From contig VZQC01012261.1 of assembly GCA_009823505.1 (NCBI GenBank), forward strand, positions 1,445,437-1,509,436: a stretch of DNA of 64,000 nt. Direction: 5' to 3'. The translations under genes were made by a program, and so were the position numbers. The notes under the pieces were generated by a model, which saw nothing but the letters and a program-made list of their open reading frames with translations, did no database searches and had not been told where the DNA came from. Positions within the stretch are counted from its first letter, which is position 1, and each line of letters starts with the position of its first letter. The stretch is from Rhizomys pruinosus (lineage: Eukaryota; Chordata; Mammalia; Rodentia; Spalacidae). Positions 12,461 through 24,090 of the stretch are shown here, one piece after another.

Positions 12461-12704
12461 ACAAAAATAAATGTCCGGAGATACAGTTAGCCCAGATTAA
12501 GATGAGCAACAGGATTCTGGCATGTTTGTCTTTCCTGTGCCCACAAAAGTTGTGCTCATCATTTTTTTCTTAAACATGATATCTTTTAAAATTTTATTTA
12601 TTTTGTATGTGTGAATCATGTAACTTAAGTACTGTCTGCATGTAGGTTGGTGCACCCATTTGTTCAATTGCCGTGGAAGGTCAGAAGAGGAGGTGTCGGA
12701 TTCC
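12461..12704. repeat. inverted repeat, left arm
   Basis: Reverse complement of about 13391-13634, including the 3' half of a B2 (minus orientation, about 12597-12704). Some bases are missing in one arm relative to the other. The 12705-13390 loop is the second copy of the direct duplicate. Confidence 0.88.
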
Positions 12705-13373
12705 AGACTCATTGCTGGAGGAGTTAACACGTGCAGTGTCAGCAAAGGATGCAGGCTCTGGGAAATCCTGCCTGTGTTCAGTTTGACAGGGTTTCCTAGA
12801 AAGCCAAGCGGTTCTATCTTCAAATTAGAATATGTAAGGCCAAGCAAATCTGTCATCAAACTGGCATATTTACATTTCTACAATGTGATATAATCTGTAA
12901 GGAGCCAAGATACATATGAAGAATTCTCTTCCCTAAAACACTTGCAGTCTGGTTGAAGACCTGAGGCACAAATAAATACATGACCAATTAAATAGCAACT
13001 GTGCCTTGATTGATAATTTTCAAAACCCAATGGGATCTATATTCTTAGGCAATTTAATTCTGCATGAGAAATTATCTGTCTGTAGAACTTTGAAATGTCC
13101 TGACTTAAGCCCTAGAAAGACCCAGAAACAGATGTTAGTTACAGGAGGTTTTTCACTTCTCCAAGGCTGTACAGCTTTTTGTACAACAAAAGGACTTTAA
13201 AATCCAGTTACGGGGACCATCAGTCCACTCTTCTTTCTAGTATATCCTGCATTTGACATTTAAGATATCATTGTTGGGGCTGGAGAGATGGCCTAGCGGT
13301 TAAGAGCACTGACTGCTCTTGCAGAGGACCCGGGTTCGATCCCCAGCACCCACATGGCAGCTGAGAACCATCT
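12705..13373 (+). repeat. direct duplicate, copy 2
   Basis: Second copy of 10469-11137. It continues into a complete B2, whereas copy 1 is cut, so copy 2 is more likely the native one. Confidence 0.9.
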
Positions 13374-13510
13374 TTAACTCCAGTTCCAGGGGAATCCGAC
13401 ACCCTCTTCTCACCTCCACGGCATTGCACAACATGGGTGCACCAACCTACATGCAGACAGTACATTCAAGTACATTCATACACATACAAAATAAATAAAA
13501 AATTTTAAAA
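13275..13510 (+). repeat. B2 SINE with target-site duplication
   Basis: Complete sense B2 with an A-rich tail. Flanked by aagatatcattgtt on both sides (before 13275 and after about 13508). Does not carry the 17-bp duplication. Confidence 0.9.
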
Positions 13511-13634
13511 GATATCATTGTTTAAGAAAAAAATGATGAGCACAACTTTTGTGGGCACAGGAAAGACAAACATGCCAGAATCCTGTTGCTCATCTTAATC
13601 TGGGCTAACTGTATCTCCAGACATTTATTTTTGT
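13391..13634. repeat. inverted repeat, right arm
   Basis: Reverse complement of 12461-12704; contains the 3' part of the B2 and about 120 bp of flanking intron. Confidence 0.88.
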
Positions 13635-13787
13635 GTTCAAAGCTGGTCATGCCACAGCTGTTATATAAGGAGAAAATAGATTTGTGTTAATAAATGATCT
13701 CAGACATTCAAGACAATGCTGTGCGTTTGCCTAACTTTAAATATCAATCCTGTGGGTTAGAAGAACTCTTTAAATCGTAAATTTGTC

Positions 13788-13905
13788 AGCCAGCAAGACG
13801 GCTCAACAGGTAAAGCTGCTCGCTGCCAAACTTGACTGTCTAAGATCCTCACGCTACGGCATGCAAGTACCCACACACATGCACACACCAAATAAAAAAC
13901 AAACA
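13788..13905 (+). repeat. B3/B2-related SINE, old
   Basis: Recognisable by 'cagccagcaagacggctcaa' and 'ggtaaagctgctcgctgcca', the variant head of the B3 type. Ends in an A-rich tail. Confidence 0.65.
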
Positions 13906-14234
13906 AATAAACAAGTAATTTAAATAATAGATTTGAATGGGGAAAGTCTATTTAGAGAAGAAAACAAATAAGCACCAAATGGTCCCTGTGAGAGCCTATA
14001 ATATGAACAGATGCTTTGGTTGTGATTCTTCAAAGGTGATGAATTGCAAAAGCAGTGTTTCCTCTTCAGCTTGTTGAAGGTACACCCAAAGCAAGAGCAG
14101 ACACCCCCTCAAAAATATTCATTCCACTCAGTACAATCCTTAATAACTCATGCTGTTTTCCCTCTCAGTGTTAAGTATATGCTTGCTGGTTGGCATTTTA
14201 AAAATAATTTCCATTTTTTAAATTATATGTTATT

Positions 14235-14440
14235 GGGCTGGAGAGATGGCTCAGCAGTTAAGAGCACTGGCTGTTCTTGCAGAAGACCCAGGTTGGAATC
14301 CTAGCACCCAGGTGGTAGCTAAAATGATCTGTAACTCCACTTCCAGGGTGATCCAATGCCTTCCTCTGCCCTCTATGGACATTGCACAACATAGGTACAC
14401 TTATATACATGCATGCAATACACACATTACATAAAATAAA
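14235..14440 (+). repeat. B2 SINE
   Basis: Sense B2 head gggctggagagatggctcag, A/B-box region and A-rich tail. Moderately diverged. Confidence 0.87.
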
Positions 14441-14445
14441 CTATT

Positions 14446-14563
14446 TATTTTTGTCTTTTTGAGACAGTGTCTCCCTGCAGTCCCAGCTGTCCTGGAACTC
14501 ACTTTTAGACCAGGCTGGCCTTGAACTCACAGAGATCCACATGCCTCTGCCTCCTTAGTACTG
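14446..14563 (-). repeat. B1 SINE
   Basis: Antisense B1, tttttgagacagtgtctccc onward, ending at cctccttagtactgg. Confidence 0.85.
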
Positions 14564-15317
14564 GAATAAAATAAAATTTAAAAAACTTTAATTATATTTT
14601 AGTATCTTTTCTTATTGTCTTTTGAATTTGTTTTCTATAAATTGAGCTATAGTGTTTATATTTTTTATTAATTCCAGTATATAGTCCTTTGTGTTTTAGC
14701 AGATGGCTGCAGTCACGTCACCAGTACCAAAATCGAGATACAGAAAAGCTCCATCAGCCCATGAAACCCCTGCTTCCTCTCTGGCATAGGCGTCTACCCT
14801 TACTCCCAAACCCTGCTAACCACAGATCTGTTTTCTGTACATGTTTTGCCTTTGTCAGAGTGTTGTAGAGATGATGTGAAGCGGTATCAGGCTGTTTCTG
14901 CCTGGCTTCTTTCACTTGGTTTTACATTCTTAAGTTTACTTCATGTTCATCTGCTTCCAAAGTTTATTCCTTTCCATTGTATGGACAGATTCCAGTTTGT
15001 TTAGCCATCATCAGGTAAAGGATATTTGAGTCCTCCAGTTTAGAGCCTTAAAATTGCACTCTAAACATTGATATTCATGTTTTTGTTTGAGCATAAGTGT
15101 TCTTTTCTTTTGGATAAAATCTTAAGCATGGAACTGTGGAAGCATATGACAAATCTGTTTTGACTTTATATGGAAACAATAACCACTTCAAACTGACCCT
15201 ATTATTGTCTCTTTCCAACATCTTATGAGAGTTCCAGCTAGATCACTCTTTATTATGATGTTTTTGTTCTGTTCATAGACAACAGATGTCTCGTATTACA
15301 AATGACATTGTCACTTT

Positions 15318-15470
15318 TTTTTTGTCTTTTCGAGACAGGGTCTCCCTGTAGCCCCAGCTGTCCTGGAACTCGCTCTGTAGTCCAGGCTGGCCATGAACTC
15401 ACAAAGATCCACCTGCCTCTGCCTCCCAAGTGCTAGGATTAAAGGTGTGCACCAGCACAGACAGTGTGAC
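15318..15470 (-). repeat. B1 SINE
   Basis: Antisense B1 with upstream T run (cgagacagggtctccctgta ...). Confidence 0.9.
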
Positions 15471-15479
15471 TTGACTTTT

Positions 15480-15656
15480 TTTTTTTTTAATTTTATTTAT
15501 TTCTGTATGTGTAGGAATGTACTGTCTGCATGCGGGTCTGTGCACCCGTGTCGTGCAATGCCGCGGAGGTCAGAAGAGGGTGTCGGATTCCCCTGGAACT
15601 GGAGTTCTCCAGGAATTGGAGTTTCAGACGGCTCTCGGCCGCCATGTGGGTGCTGG
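15480..15656 (-). repeat. B2 SINE, 17-bp-duplication subfamily, 5'-truncated
   Basis: Antisense B2 missing its tRNA-like head beyond the ccatgtgggtgctggg region. Carries the 17-bp tandem duplication (about 15590-15625). Confidence 0.88.
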
Positions 15657-15844
15657 GCTCTTCTTAGTGAATAATAATGCATCTTTACATACCTCATCCA
15701 TCTATCTTTCTTGTACAATACCTGTTCAATCTCTCATTTTTTATTTATATTTTCTTAGTATTGCGCTTTGAGAGAAATTTTGTTGTTGTTCTAGATATGT
15801 CTTTGGTCAGATGGTGTATTTGGGGAGGGATGTCTTGTTATTAT

Positions 15845-15976
15845 TTGGGGGTTTTTTTGAGTCAGGATCTCTGTGAAGCCCCGGCTAGCCTAGAACTCAC
15901 TATGTAGATCAGTCTGGACTCAAACTGACAGAGAATCCACCAGCCTCTGCTTCCCAAGTGCTGGGATTAAAGCTAT
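15845..15976 (-). repeat. B1-related SINE, old
   Basis: Diverged antisense B1 with 'cctagaactcactatgtaga' and 'cccaagtgctgggattaaag'. Confidence 0.75.
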
Positions 15977-15982
15977 GCTATA

Positions 15983-16075
15983 AGGCTAGGCTTGGTAGTG
16001 CATACGTTTAATCCCAGTACTTGGGAGGCAGAGGCAGAGGGAGGCTAGTTTCTGTGGGATGGAGGCCTGCATGGT
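15983..16075 (+). repeat. B1 SINE fragment
   Basis: Sense B1 start (taggcttggtagtgcatacg ... ttgggaggcagaggcag), abutting the antisense copy to its left. Confidence 0.75.
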
Positions 16076-16512
16076 CTACATAATGAGTCCTAAAGCAGGC
16101 CTCCAATTTAAAAAAAGTGTGTACTGCCACACCCAGCCAGATGATATATTTTGTGAGTATTTTTTGCCAGCCTACAGATTATCTTTTCAATACCTTAGTG
16201 ACTTCTTTCATAGAATAAAACTTTATAATTTTCCTGCCTAATTTAACTCTTTTGTTCATGATTTTACTGGTATCTCTGAAAAATTCTTTGCTGAACAGAA
16301 AGTCACAAGTATTTAAATTTATGTTTTTCAGATATGTGGTAAATTTTTGTTTCACATTTTGGTCTATGATCCATTTTAAGTTTATTTTTGTGTGAGGTAT
16401 GAGGCATCAGTGAAGATGTGTCCAGTTGTTTCAACTCCTTGTTAAAAGACTGTACTGTCTTCAGCAAACTGCTTTGACCCTGTGTGTACATCTTCATGTT
16501 CACGGCAGGGGC

Positions 16513-16673
16513 GGGGGGCTAGGGTGCACACATGCCACAGCACTCCTGTGGGTGTCAGAGGACAACTTCTGGGAGTTGGTTCTCCTCTTGTACCATGTGG
16601 ACCTGGAGACTGAGCTTAGGTCATAGGATTGGCAGCAAGTACCTTTTATTCACTGAACCATTTCGCTGGCTCT
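16513..16673 (-). repeat. B3-type SINE
   Basis: Antisense B3: 'gtcagaggacaacttctggg', 'gagttggttctcctc', ending at 'ccatttcgctggctctg'. Confidence 0.75.
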
Positions 16674-16679
16674 GAATTT

Positions 16680-17028
16680 ATATACTCATTAATAAAGTAT
16701 ATGTTTAAGTCTCTATTTAGTACTCCTGAGGTTTTCAACAGTAATTTGTAGTTTGCAGCCCATAAAATTTACTTGAAAATACCTAGGAATTTTATATTTC
16801 TGGTGCTATTATAATTGTTACTATTTTTCATATCATTTTTATTACTAGAATATAATTTTTAAAACATTCCTTATATCCTGTAATCTTTCTAAGCTTACTT
16901 ATTAATTCTGGTAGCTTTATTATGCTTTCCTTAGAATTTTATTACTAAATGTCAATGTAAGATTATATTTTAAACCTAGAATAAAATTCTATTATATAGT
17001 TCAAATCAATAATTAACAAGAAGGAAAG
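16680..17028. other. AT-rich intronic sequence
   Basis: No recognisable repeat or gene; possibly part of the ancient L1 to the left. Confidence 0.5.
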
Positions 17029-17125
17029 AGAGGAAGAGAAGCAAGAGGAGGAAGAAGAAGAGGAGGAGGAAGAGGCAGAGGAGGAGGAGGAAGAGGAGGA
17101 AGAGAAGGAAGAGAAGGAATATGAC
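17029..17125. repeat. GGA/GAA-rich purine tract
   Basis: About 100 bp of purines on the + strand (gaggaggaagaagaagagg-type). The minus strand gives a spurious poly-Ser frame (16963-17214). Confidence 0.9.
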
Positions 17126-17395
17126 AAAAGAGGGACAGATGGTATATTATAGTGGACAGTTCTATCTACAGGATGATGGATGTGGCTTAAGTCAAGCTTG
17201 AGTAGTTCAAACATACTGGTGATAAATCCTTATCTCCTCATAGTTGCATGTGGTTTGAGATGCCTTGGATAATTATGAGACTTTTCCATCAAAATCTATC
17301 CTTAAAAACAACAAATATGTTTCAGACATGTTATAGAAATGAACCCATACTATTAATGTGAAATCATGTAAAAATATGAAGTTCTGGGGCTGGAG

Positions 17396-17600
17396 AGATA
17401 GCCTAGTGGTTAAGAGCGCCAACTGCTCTTGTAGAGGACCCGGGTTCAATCCCCAGCACCCACATGACAGCTGAGACCCGTCTTTAAATCCTATTCCAGG
17501 GGAATCCAACACCATCTTCTGACCTCCACGGCATTGCACAACACGGGTACAGAAACCTACATGCAGACAGTACACATAAACAATAAATAAATAAAAAAGA
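17396..17600 (+). repeat. B2 SINE with target-site duplication
   Basis: Sense B2, no 17-bp duplication. Flanks aaatatgaagttctg on both sides. Confidence 0.92.
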
Positions 17601-18342
17601 ATAAATAGAATACTTTAAAAAATATGAAGTTCTGACTAATAATATTAGCATCAACTAGAACAAGTAAGTCTTTTGCTGAGGAGTACAAGATTCATCAGGA
17701 TGTAGTCACAGCCAGGTGCACAGATATACCCCTTAGCTTCACTACATGGAAACCAGGAAGGGCAGGGTGCTAGACACCATGGCACTCTTGAGAGGCTCCC
17801 AAGGTGTGTAGAAATAGTTAGAGAGGTAGGGGGTTGTTGTCATTGGAATGATTCTTAGGGCAGATATGTCTCCAAAAATATTATGAAACAAGAAAAAAAA
17901 AAAAAAAACATTTGGCTGGAGGTGTGTGAACTGGGATTCTCAGGGAGCCGGGGTAGAAGACAGGTCAAAGAGTGGTCACTCCCTGGGTGGATCAAAGGAA
18001 GCAGACAGAGTAGGTAGAGAGAAGAAGCTGCAGCGTGGAGCCTCTCTTCACTGTGAGCTCCCACAGCACAGAGTTCCTGCCTTGCAAAGAGCCGAAAGGA
18101 GGCAGAAGGAAGAGTTCCAGCTGGAGAAGGATGGCACTCTCAAAACTTTGAGATTAACGGATGGTTAATTAGATACTTGCCTATTCAGACCGTAAGTCGT
18201 AATTAATGACAAGAGAGCAGTGAGGGCTGCAGTGTGATTTGTTTTCTTCCTTGTGCACTTGCTGACACAGAGACAGAGCTTGTCTCCTGCTTTATTTTTA
18301 TATTTGAAATTACATTTTATTATTTATTTGTTTATTTATTTA
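17601..18342. other. intronic sequence, nothing recognised
   Basis: Includes a short A run near 17890. Short open frames show no domain or homologue I know. Confidence 0.6.
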
Positions 18343-18514
18343 TTTATGTGTGTGTATGTGTGCACATGCACATGTTGGATGCACCACAGTGTGCACATAG
18401 AGGTCAGAGTTCAACTTGCAGGAACTGGTTCTCTCCTTCCCTTTGTAGGTCTCAGGAGCTGGACTCAGATATTCAGGCTTAGCATATTTATTTGCTTATC
18501 CATCTTGCTGGTTC
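18343..18514 (-). repeat. B3-type SINE
   Basis: Antisense copy beginning with GT-rich tail complement, then 'catagaggtcagagttcaac' and 'ctggttctctcc', ending 'catcttgctggttc'. Confidence 0.7.
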
Positions 18515-19341
18515 TTCTGAGTTACTTTTATAATGTGGGCTGTACAGTTCTCATGCATGGTTGAATTGCTGAGGCTGTAAAGAAGAGTCAGTGGGAATCC
18601 CAGTCAGGTAGACAGAGACAGAGCTTTGTGGTGAGTATGAGCTCTAGAATGTTCCCCTTGTGGTTCCAGGAATGCTGACAGGACCAGAGCTCAGCGGGCT
18701 CCCTGTGACTGCCTGTGACTGCAAGGGGAAGAACATGTTTTCATCATTTGAATGAATCCTTAATTGAAAAGTGTTTTCTCCTGTGAGTCATGAAAAGTTT
18801 ATTGCAAATGTATCTAAGTGAGCTGGTTGAAAATGTAACTCTTTGGGATACCTTGGGGACATGCAGAGTATCAAAATAGCTTGCGAAGTGCCACCTTTAA
18901 GGCAAATTACAGCAAACCGAAGCTCTGAAATGAAATTTTAAAGGAGAGGTGGTAATATGTTCCATTCAGCATGGAATGAGTTACAGAAGTCGCTGGGACT
19001 GGCTGCTGACATAGAACCTGGATGCTGTAACATGACTTTGAATTCCCAGGATTATGTGAGGCCAGCACATCACTCGCATAATATATATTGTCAATGGACA
19101 CTGATTAATTATAGCACATTCAAATGAAGGTATGAACTGTGTTTAGTGTTGTTTGGTGGGACATGGGATTGGTTAGGACTATCCAGTGAATCTTTCCCAT
19201 GCATGTTTAAAAGGAAAAGAAGTGATGGGTTTCACATGAAGCAAGAGAGAGAAAGATTCTAATGGAAGGATGTTTATGGTTCACCTCCACAAAAGGCCCC
19301 CTTTGACTGGAGTATATTAATAGTATTAAGATTAACTAATG
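18515..19341. other. intronic single-copy sequence
   Basis: No repeat recognised. AT-rich homeodomain-like motifs (ccttaattgaaaag near 18760, ctgattaattatagc near 19100) occur, but significance is unknown. Confidence 0.5.
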
Positions 19342-19552
19342 AGGGCCGGAGACAAGGCTCAGCAGTCCTCTTGTAGAAGACAAAGGTTCAATTTCCAGGA
19401 CACACATGGCAGCTAAAAACCATCCATAACTCCAGTTCCAGGGAATCCAACTCCCTCTTCAGACCTCCATGGGCATTGCACAGCACACATGTGCTTATAT
19501 ACATAAATGCAGATATAACACTTACATACATAAAACTATAAGTAAATAAAGT
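19342..19552 (+). repeat. B2 SINE
   Basis: Sense, diverged, head with a short deletion (agcagtcctcttg). A-rich tail near 19545. Confidence 0.82.
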
Positions 19553-19859
19553 TTTTTCAAAAATTAACTGATGACAGTCTTCATGAAAATAATATAAATA
19601 TTTTCCCTTTAAAAATATTTCTCATAGGAAATGTACAGCATTATTTGCATTATTAAGTTATGTAATAATATGGGACAGTTGACTGAGTCCCCACAAAATC
19701 ACTTGGAAAAGGAAATTAGAGATGGTATGATCCTTGTAGATACTTCTGCTTTTAAGATCTTGAGTTAATAAAACAGTAAAACTCTTGATCAACAGTTATT
19801 TTATATCTTTAAAACACAAAATGCTCATTGTAGTCCAAGCATGCCTTTTAAACATTTTA

Positions 19860-19975
19860 TAAATATTTATATGCTGAATACTCACAGCAATACTGTAAGA
19901 TAGTTCCTAACATTAATCCCATTTTATAGAGGAGGAAACTAAGGTCATAAAATATCTGCCAGTAATTATCTAAGT
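19860..19975 (+). repeat. MIR-like fragment
   Basis: Contains 'cccattttatagaggaggaa' and 'actaaggtcataaaatat', the MIR core signature. Confidence 0.65.
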
Positions 19976-20417
19976 ATGAATCACCCAAATAATAACAGAG
20001 AATTTGGATGCAGCTCTTTTAAACATTTGCTTTCATTTTCTTCAATAAAATTAATATTTGGGGAAGCCCTCCTTGTCCTCATCCTGCCCCCACTGTCAGC
20101 CGCACTGCCATTTTGGCTTGTAGTACAGGAACAAGCTCCGGGTATATCCAGCTACAGACATAGGCGGGTCCAGATCATGGGATTTTTCTGGCATGTATTG
20201 TTGTAAGTGAAAGCATTGCTTTTTATATCTTAAAATGGTCTCTTTTATGACATTTTCCAACCAACTATTAAAGTTAATTTTCATATACCTAAACATTCAG
20301 GAACACTATATAAGAAAATGTGAAATCAGGCCGATTGAGGGGAAAATGACTTTATATTTTTAATATTATTTACTTCTGTCTGTATTAGATATTTGTATTA
20401 CATTAACAGCAGCCTTT

Positions 20418-20558
20418 GCCAGGCATGGTGGTACATGCCTTTAATCCCAGCACTCAGGAGGCAGAGGCAGGTGGATCTCTGAGTGCAAGACCAACCTGGT
20501 CTACATAGTGAGCTCCAGGCCAGCTGGAACCAAAGTGAAAACCTGTCTCAAAAAGACC
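20418..20558 (+). repeat. B1 SINE with (CAA)n tail
   Basis: Sense B1 (gccaggcatggtggtacatg). Its tail has become a CAA repeat at 20559-20588. Confidence 0.9.
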
Positions 20559-20624
20559 AAAACAACAACAACAACAACAACAACAAAAAGTGGCTTTGAA
20601 GTCCCCTTCCTTTACCAGATGATC

Positions 20625-20745
20625 CGAGGTGGATCCCTGGTGGAAGGAGACAACCAACTCCACAGTTGTCCTCTGACCTCCGCAGGCATGCTGGGCCACA
20701 CAGGCTTGCATGGCCACCCCTGCGCACACACAACATGTACACTAA
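20625..20745 (+). repeat. B3/B2-type SINE fragment
   Basis: 3' half with 'cacagttgtcctctgacctc' and a CA-rich tail; head missing. Confidence 0.6.
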
Positions 20746-20845
20746 ACAAGAAATATGCAGTTGTAAATTGTTAAAAAGCTAAGGATACCCCACCAGAGTT
20801 TCCTGGTATAGGCTTATATGAATATGAACTTTGTCTGAAATTAAG

Positions 20846-21060
20846 GGCTAGGGTTGTAGCTCAGTTGGTAGAAGGCTTGCCTGGCATGCAAAGTTCAGAG
20901 TTCAGGCCTTACCACCACATAAAACCTGGGGAGGTGGCTTACAGGCCTGGAGTCTAATCTGAGAGGGAAAAAAGAGGATCAGAAATTCAAGGTGCAATAA
21001 TGAGTTGGAGGACAGCCTGGGCTACATGAGACCCTATCTCAAAAATAAACAAATAAAAAC
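20846..21060 (+). repeat. B4 (ID-B1 fusion) SINE
   Basis: Starts with an ID-type head (agggttgtagctcagttggt), then a B1-like body (gagttggaggacagcctggg, gagaccctatctcaaaaata). Confidence 0.8.
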
Positions 21061-21137
21061 AAAACCCAAAATAACACAGATACCACCCTCATCTGAAATT
21101 CCACAAACCAAAGAAGTCTAAAAATCCCTTCCTTCGA

Positions 21138-21275
21138 GCCGGGCGTGGTGGCGCATGCCTTTAATCCTAGCACTTGGGAAGCAGAGGCAGGCGGATCTTT
21201 GTGAGTTCAAGGTCCACAGAGTGAGTTCCAGGACAGCTGGGACTACAGGGAGACCCTGTCTCGAAAAGACCAAAA
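21138..21275 (+). repeat. B1 SINE
   Basis: Young-looking sense B1 with intact CpGs (gccgggcgtggtggcgcatg) and a small internal deletion at the 'aaggtccacagag' position. Confidence 0.92.
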
Positions 21276-22720
21276 AAAGTCCTTCCTTCTTTTCCAGTTC
21301 TTTGGCCTTCTTTGTTATCCTTTATTGACTTGCTAGTAGATCGTCCAATCCTCAATGAGATTTTGATGATTAGAGAAGATGGCTTACTTAAAATAATCCC
21401 CTTATATTAGCTGACTACACACAGTTACATACAGGCAGAGAGGAGAGAGTGAGAGACAGAGAGAGAGAAATTGGTTCCTGACAGCACAGCATAAACACAC
21501 TTAATTTGAGGTTTTGTGTTGTTATTCTGTTCCTAGCTTACCTTTACGTAAGCCTTTCTCCCATACCTCCACTAATGTCCAGAGGTAGCCTCCGGGTTTA
21601 AGGCCTAGAACAAGGGTCATTTTTCCTCCTAAAGCACTTGGTGGAATAACCAGAGGGGAAAGCCATGACCTTCCTTGTCTAGCTCCACAGTGGCATAGGG
21701 ACAATCATTTTCTTACCTCAGACTGCATTTTAACACCCTTTCAGCACACCCCACCCTATCCCAGACACCATAAGGCCCTCCCACTGAGGACCTGAGACTT
21801 TTGAAAGGCCATCTCCACATCTCAGGAATTACATAACAGAACTGTCTATTTGGCATAGAACATCCACTCTGCTCTCAGAATCAGTGTTTGCTAAACTCTC
21901 TCAGCACCAAGCCTTTTCCCACGCCCTGTGGCTACCGCACATGGACGAGCCTCCCCACCCCCAGCTACTCTTTGATCCCTGGGTCAAGAGCACATCCTTA
22001 CTGATTTTGGATCCTTAATATCTTTGAGGTTCCCATCCGGAACACTCCTTAGCAGACAGGGATCTGTCCACCACCCTGACAGGAGGTGAGGGTGAGAAGT
22101 TCAGGCTGTTGGAGTGGCCTCAGAATGATCTAGAAGAGATGAACTATCTTTGCTTGTTATTCTTCTTGCGCTTTTGGCAGGAAAAATAGAAATGTCACAG
22201 GAAACAGTCATTAAGTCAGTGTGGGAGACATCTTGACCGATCTGAAGTTGGGCAGTGTAAATGTCAAATATGAATGTTTAGTATGAGGAAGGAAAGGAGT
22301 GTGTAAAGGAGTAGCAGAGGGCCTGTGTGTAACCCTAGGCTTCTATACAGACCCTGACAACCTGTCCCTAGCCCCTCTCACTCACCTCTAATACCCCAGC
22401 TCTGGCTGCTCTCCTTCCACAGCCCCCCCTTCACACCACACAATCAACTGTCCCCCCTCTGCAGGACCCTCCAGGGTGGCAGTCTGGACGTTCTCCCCCA
22501 CCCCAGACCTCCTACCCCCTGGCTTCCTCCCCCAGCCCAGCTTTGAATGCTGGAGTCTCTGGGGTTCTGAATTCCCCCAGCTTGCTTGGTTTTTGTTATA
22601 TTCAGCCCTTGATATCCATGGGGCCACCATTTCTGCATTCAGCTAACCTCCAGTCCAACATGAAACAACTGCTTGCACAACATTAACAATGTATTAGATA
22701 TTATAAAAAATATAATGACG
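21276..22720. other. intronic single-copy sequence
   Basis: GC-richer than its surroundings at about 21720-22640. Open frames (21522-21704, 22388-22638) have no recognisable domain. No repeats seen apart from a GA-rich patch near 21440-21470. Confidence 0.55.
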
Positions 22721-22930
22721 GGGCTGGAGAGATGGCCTAGCGGTTAAGAGCGCCAACTGCTCTTGCAGAGGACCCGGGTTCGATCCCCAGCACCCACATG
22801 GTGGCTGAGCCGTCTTTGACTCCAGTTCCAGGGGAATCCGACGCCCTCTTCTGACCTCCGCGGCATTGCGCAACACAGGTGCACAAACCTGCACACGGAC
22901 AGTACATTCATACATATACAAGAATAAATT
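22721..22930 (+). repeat. B2 SINE
   Basis: Sense, CpG-rich, no 17-bp duplication. Flanks atataatgac before and after. Confidence 0.92.
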
Positions 22931-23386
22931 AACAATACATTATTAAAAATAAAACATATATATAATGACTTAAAATATAGGGGAGGATATGCACAGATTA
23001 TATGTGAACACTGTGCCATTTTATGTAAGGACTTGAGTGTAAGAGGATTTGGGTATCTGCAGGGGATTCCTCATATCAGTCCTCTGTGTATATGGAGGAA
23101 CAACTCTATTGCATATCTTTTTTGCATATCGTTTATATGCTGTACACTCCCAAGTGGATGGTACAAGAGCCCTAAAATTTACCACATAAAATAGAACCTG
23201 ATTATCCTCACCATGTCCCTGTTCTATACTGACTTCTATATGCTTAAGAGCACGTTTGCAAAACCTTGAACCCTCTATGGCTTTGGCTCCCCACCTTCCA
23301 TATTAACCCGTGGTCAGGTGCCCCCTTCAGAGAGATGGACCACTCTCCCTCCCTCTTTTTTACTTTGCCATCTCTTGACTGTTCCT

Positions 23387-23623
23387 CTTTATTTTTTTTT
23401 TACTTCTGTATGTATGAAAGTACTGTCTGCATGCAAGTTTGTGCACCTGTGTCGTGCAATGCTGCGGAGGTCAGAAGAGGATGTTGGATTCCCCTGGAAC
23501 TGGAGTTCTCCTGGAATTGGAGTTTCAGACGGTTCTCGGCCACCATGTGGGTGCTGGGGATCGAACTCGGATCCTCTGTAAGAGCGGTCAGTGCTCTTAA
23601 TCGCTAGGCCATCTCTCCAGCCC
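23387..23623 (-). repeat. B2 SINE, 17-bp-duplication subfamily
   Basis: Antisense full-length B2 with duplication at about 23493-23530. Flanks gactgttcctcttta on both sides. Confidence 0.93.
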
Positions 23624-23679
23624 GACTGTTCCTCTTTAATTCGTTCTCCATCTTACTTTAGTTATATGTTTCATATACA

Positions 23680-24090
23680 AGTCTGATATTCTCCACCCTG
23701 ATATCCTTCAGTGTCTCCCTATTGCCCACATGTTGCTCTTAAAGTCTTCGTTTTGATCCTTCCTGGTCCATCCCTTGCCTACCTCTCCAAACTTACATTC
23801 CCGGTCACATACTTGCAGTTCCTAGACTACATCACGCTATGTAACTCCTGCATCCTTTGCCTGTAATTCTCCTAGCCTGGGCAGCAAATTTCTCTTAGCT
23901 TTTCATAACCTTGCTCAAATATTTCTTTTGTCCCGTACACTCAGAAGTGACTTGTTTCTTTTCCTATTTATCATATTTATATCCCACATGAGATCCTCAG
24001 CGTATGGACTATATTTTGTTCATCTCTGTAGTCCCAGCACCTAACCTCTTCCTGGGGCACAGAGCATGCACTGTTAGATAAACAAACAGC
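23680..24090 (+). repeat. L2-like fragment
   Basis: Has the general order of an L2 3' end (gtctccctattgcc ... ttgctcaaatatttc ... ctgtagtcccagcacctaac ... ggggcacagagcatgc). Highly diverged, identified by pattern only. Confidence 0.5.

Larger units (their letters stand above)
14695..16490 (-). mobile_element. ancient L1 3' region, broken by SINEs
   Basis: Antisense pattern of an old mammalian L1 3' end: 'accacagatctgttttctg', 'tggcttctttcacttggttt', 'cattgtatggacagattcc', then around 16240-16400 'ttctttgctgaac' and 'ggtctatgatccattttaag'. B1/B2 insertions interrupt it at 15318-15655 and 15845-16070. Confidence 0.7.

Noticed and set aside
10770..13200. Identical 64-residue frames at 10770-10964 and 13006-13200 as a duplicated gene
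   Set aside because: The whole surrounding 669 bp is duplicated, so frame identity follows from the DNA copy; no domain, splice site or promoter supports coding.
16963..17214. Poly-Ser frame on the minus strand
   Set aside because: Translation of the GGA/GAA purine tract.
22721..22800. tRNA-like A and B boxes (here and in every B2)
   Set aside because: They belong to the tRNA-derived head of B2 SINEs. No cloverleaf with a plausible anticodon arm stands apart from a SINE.
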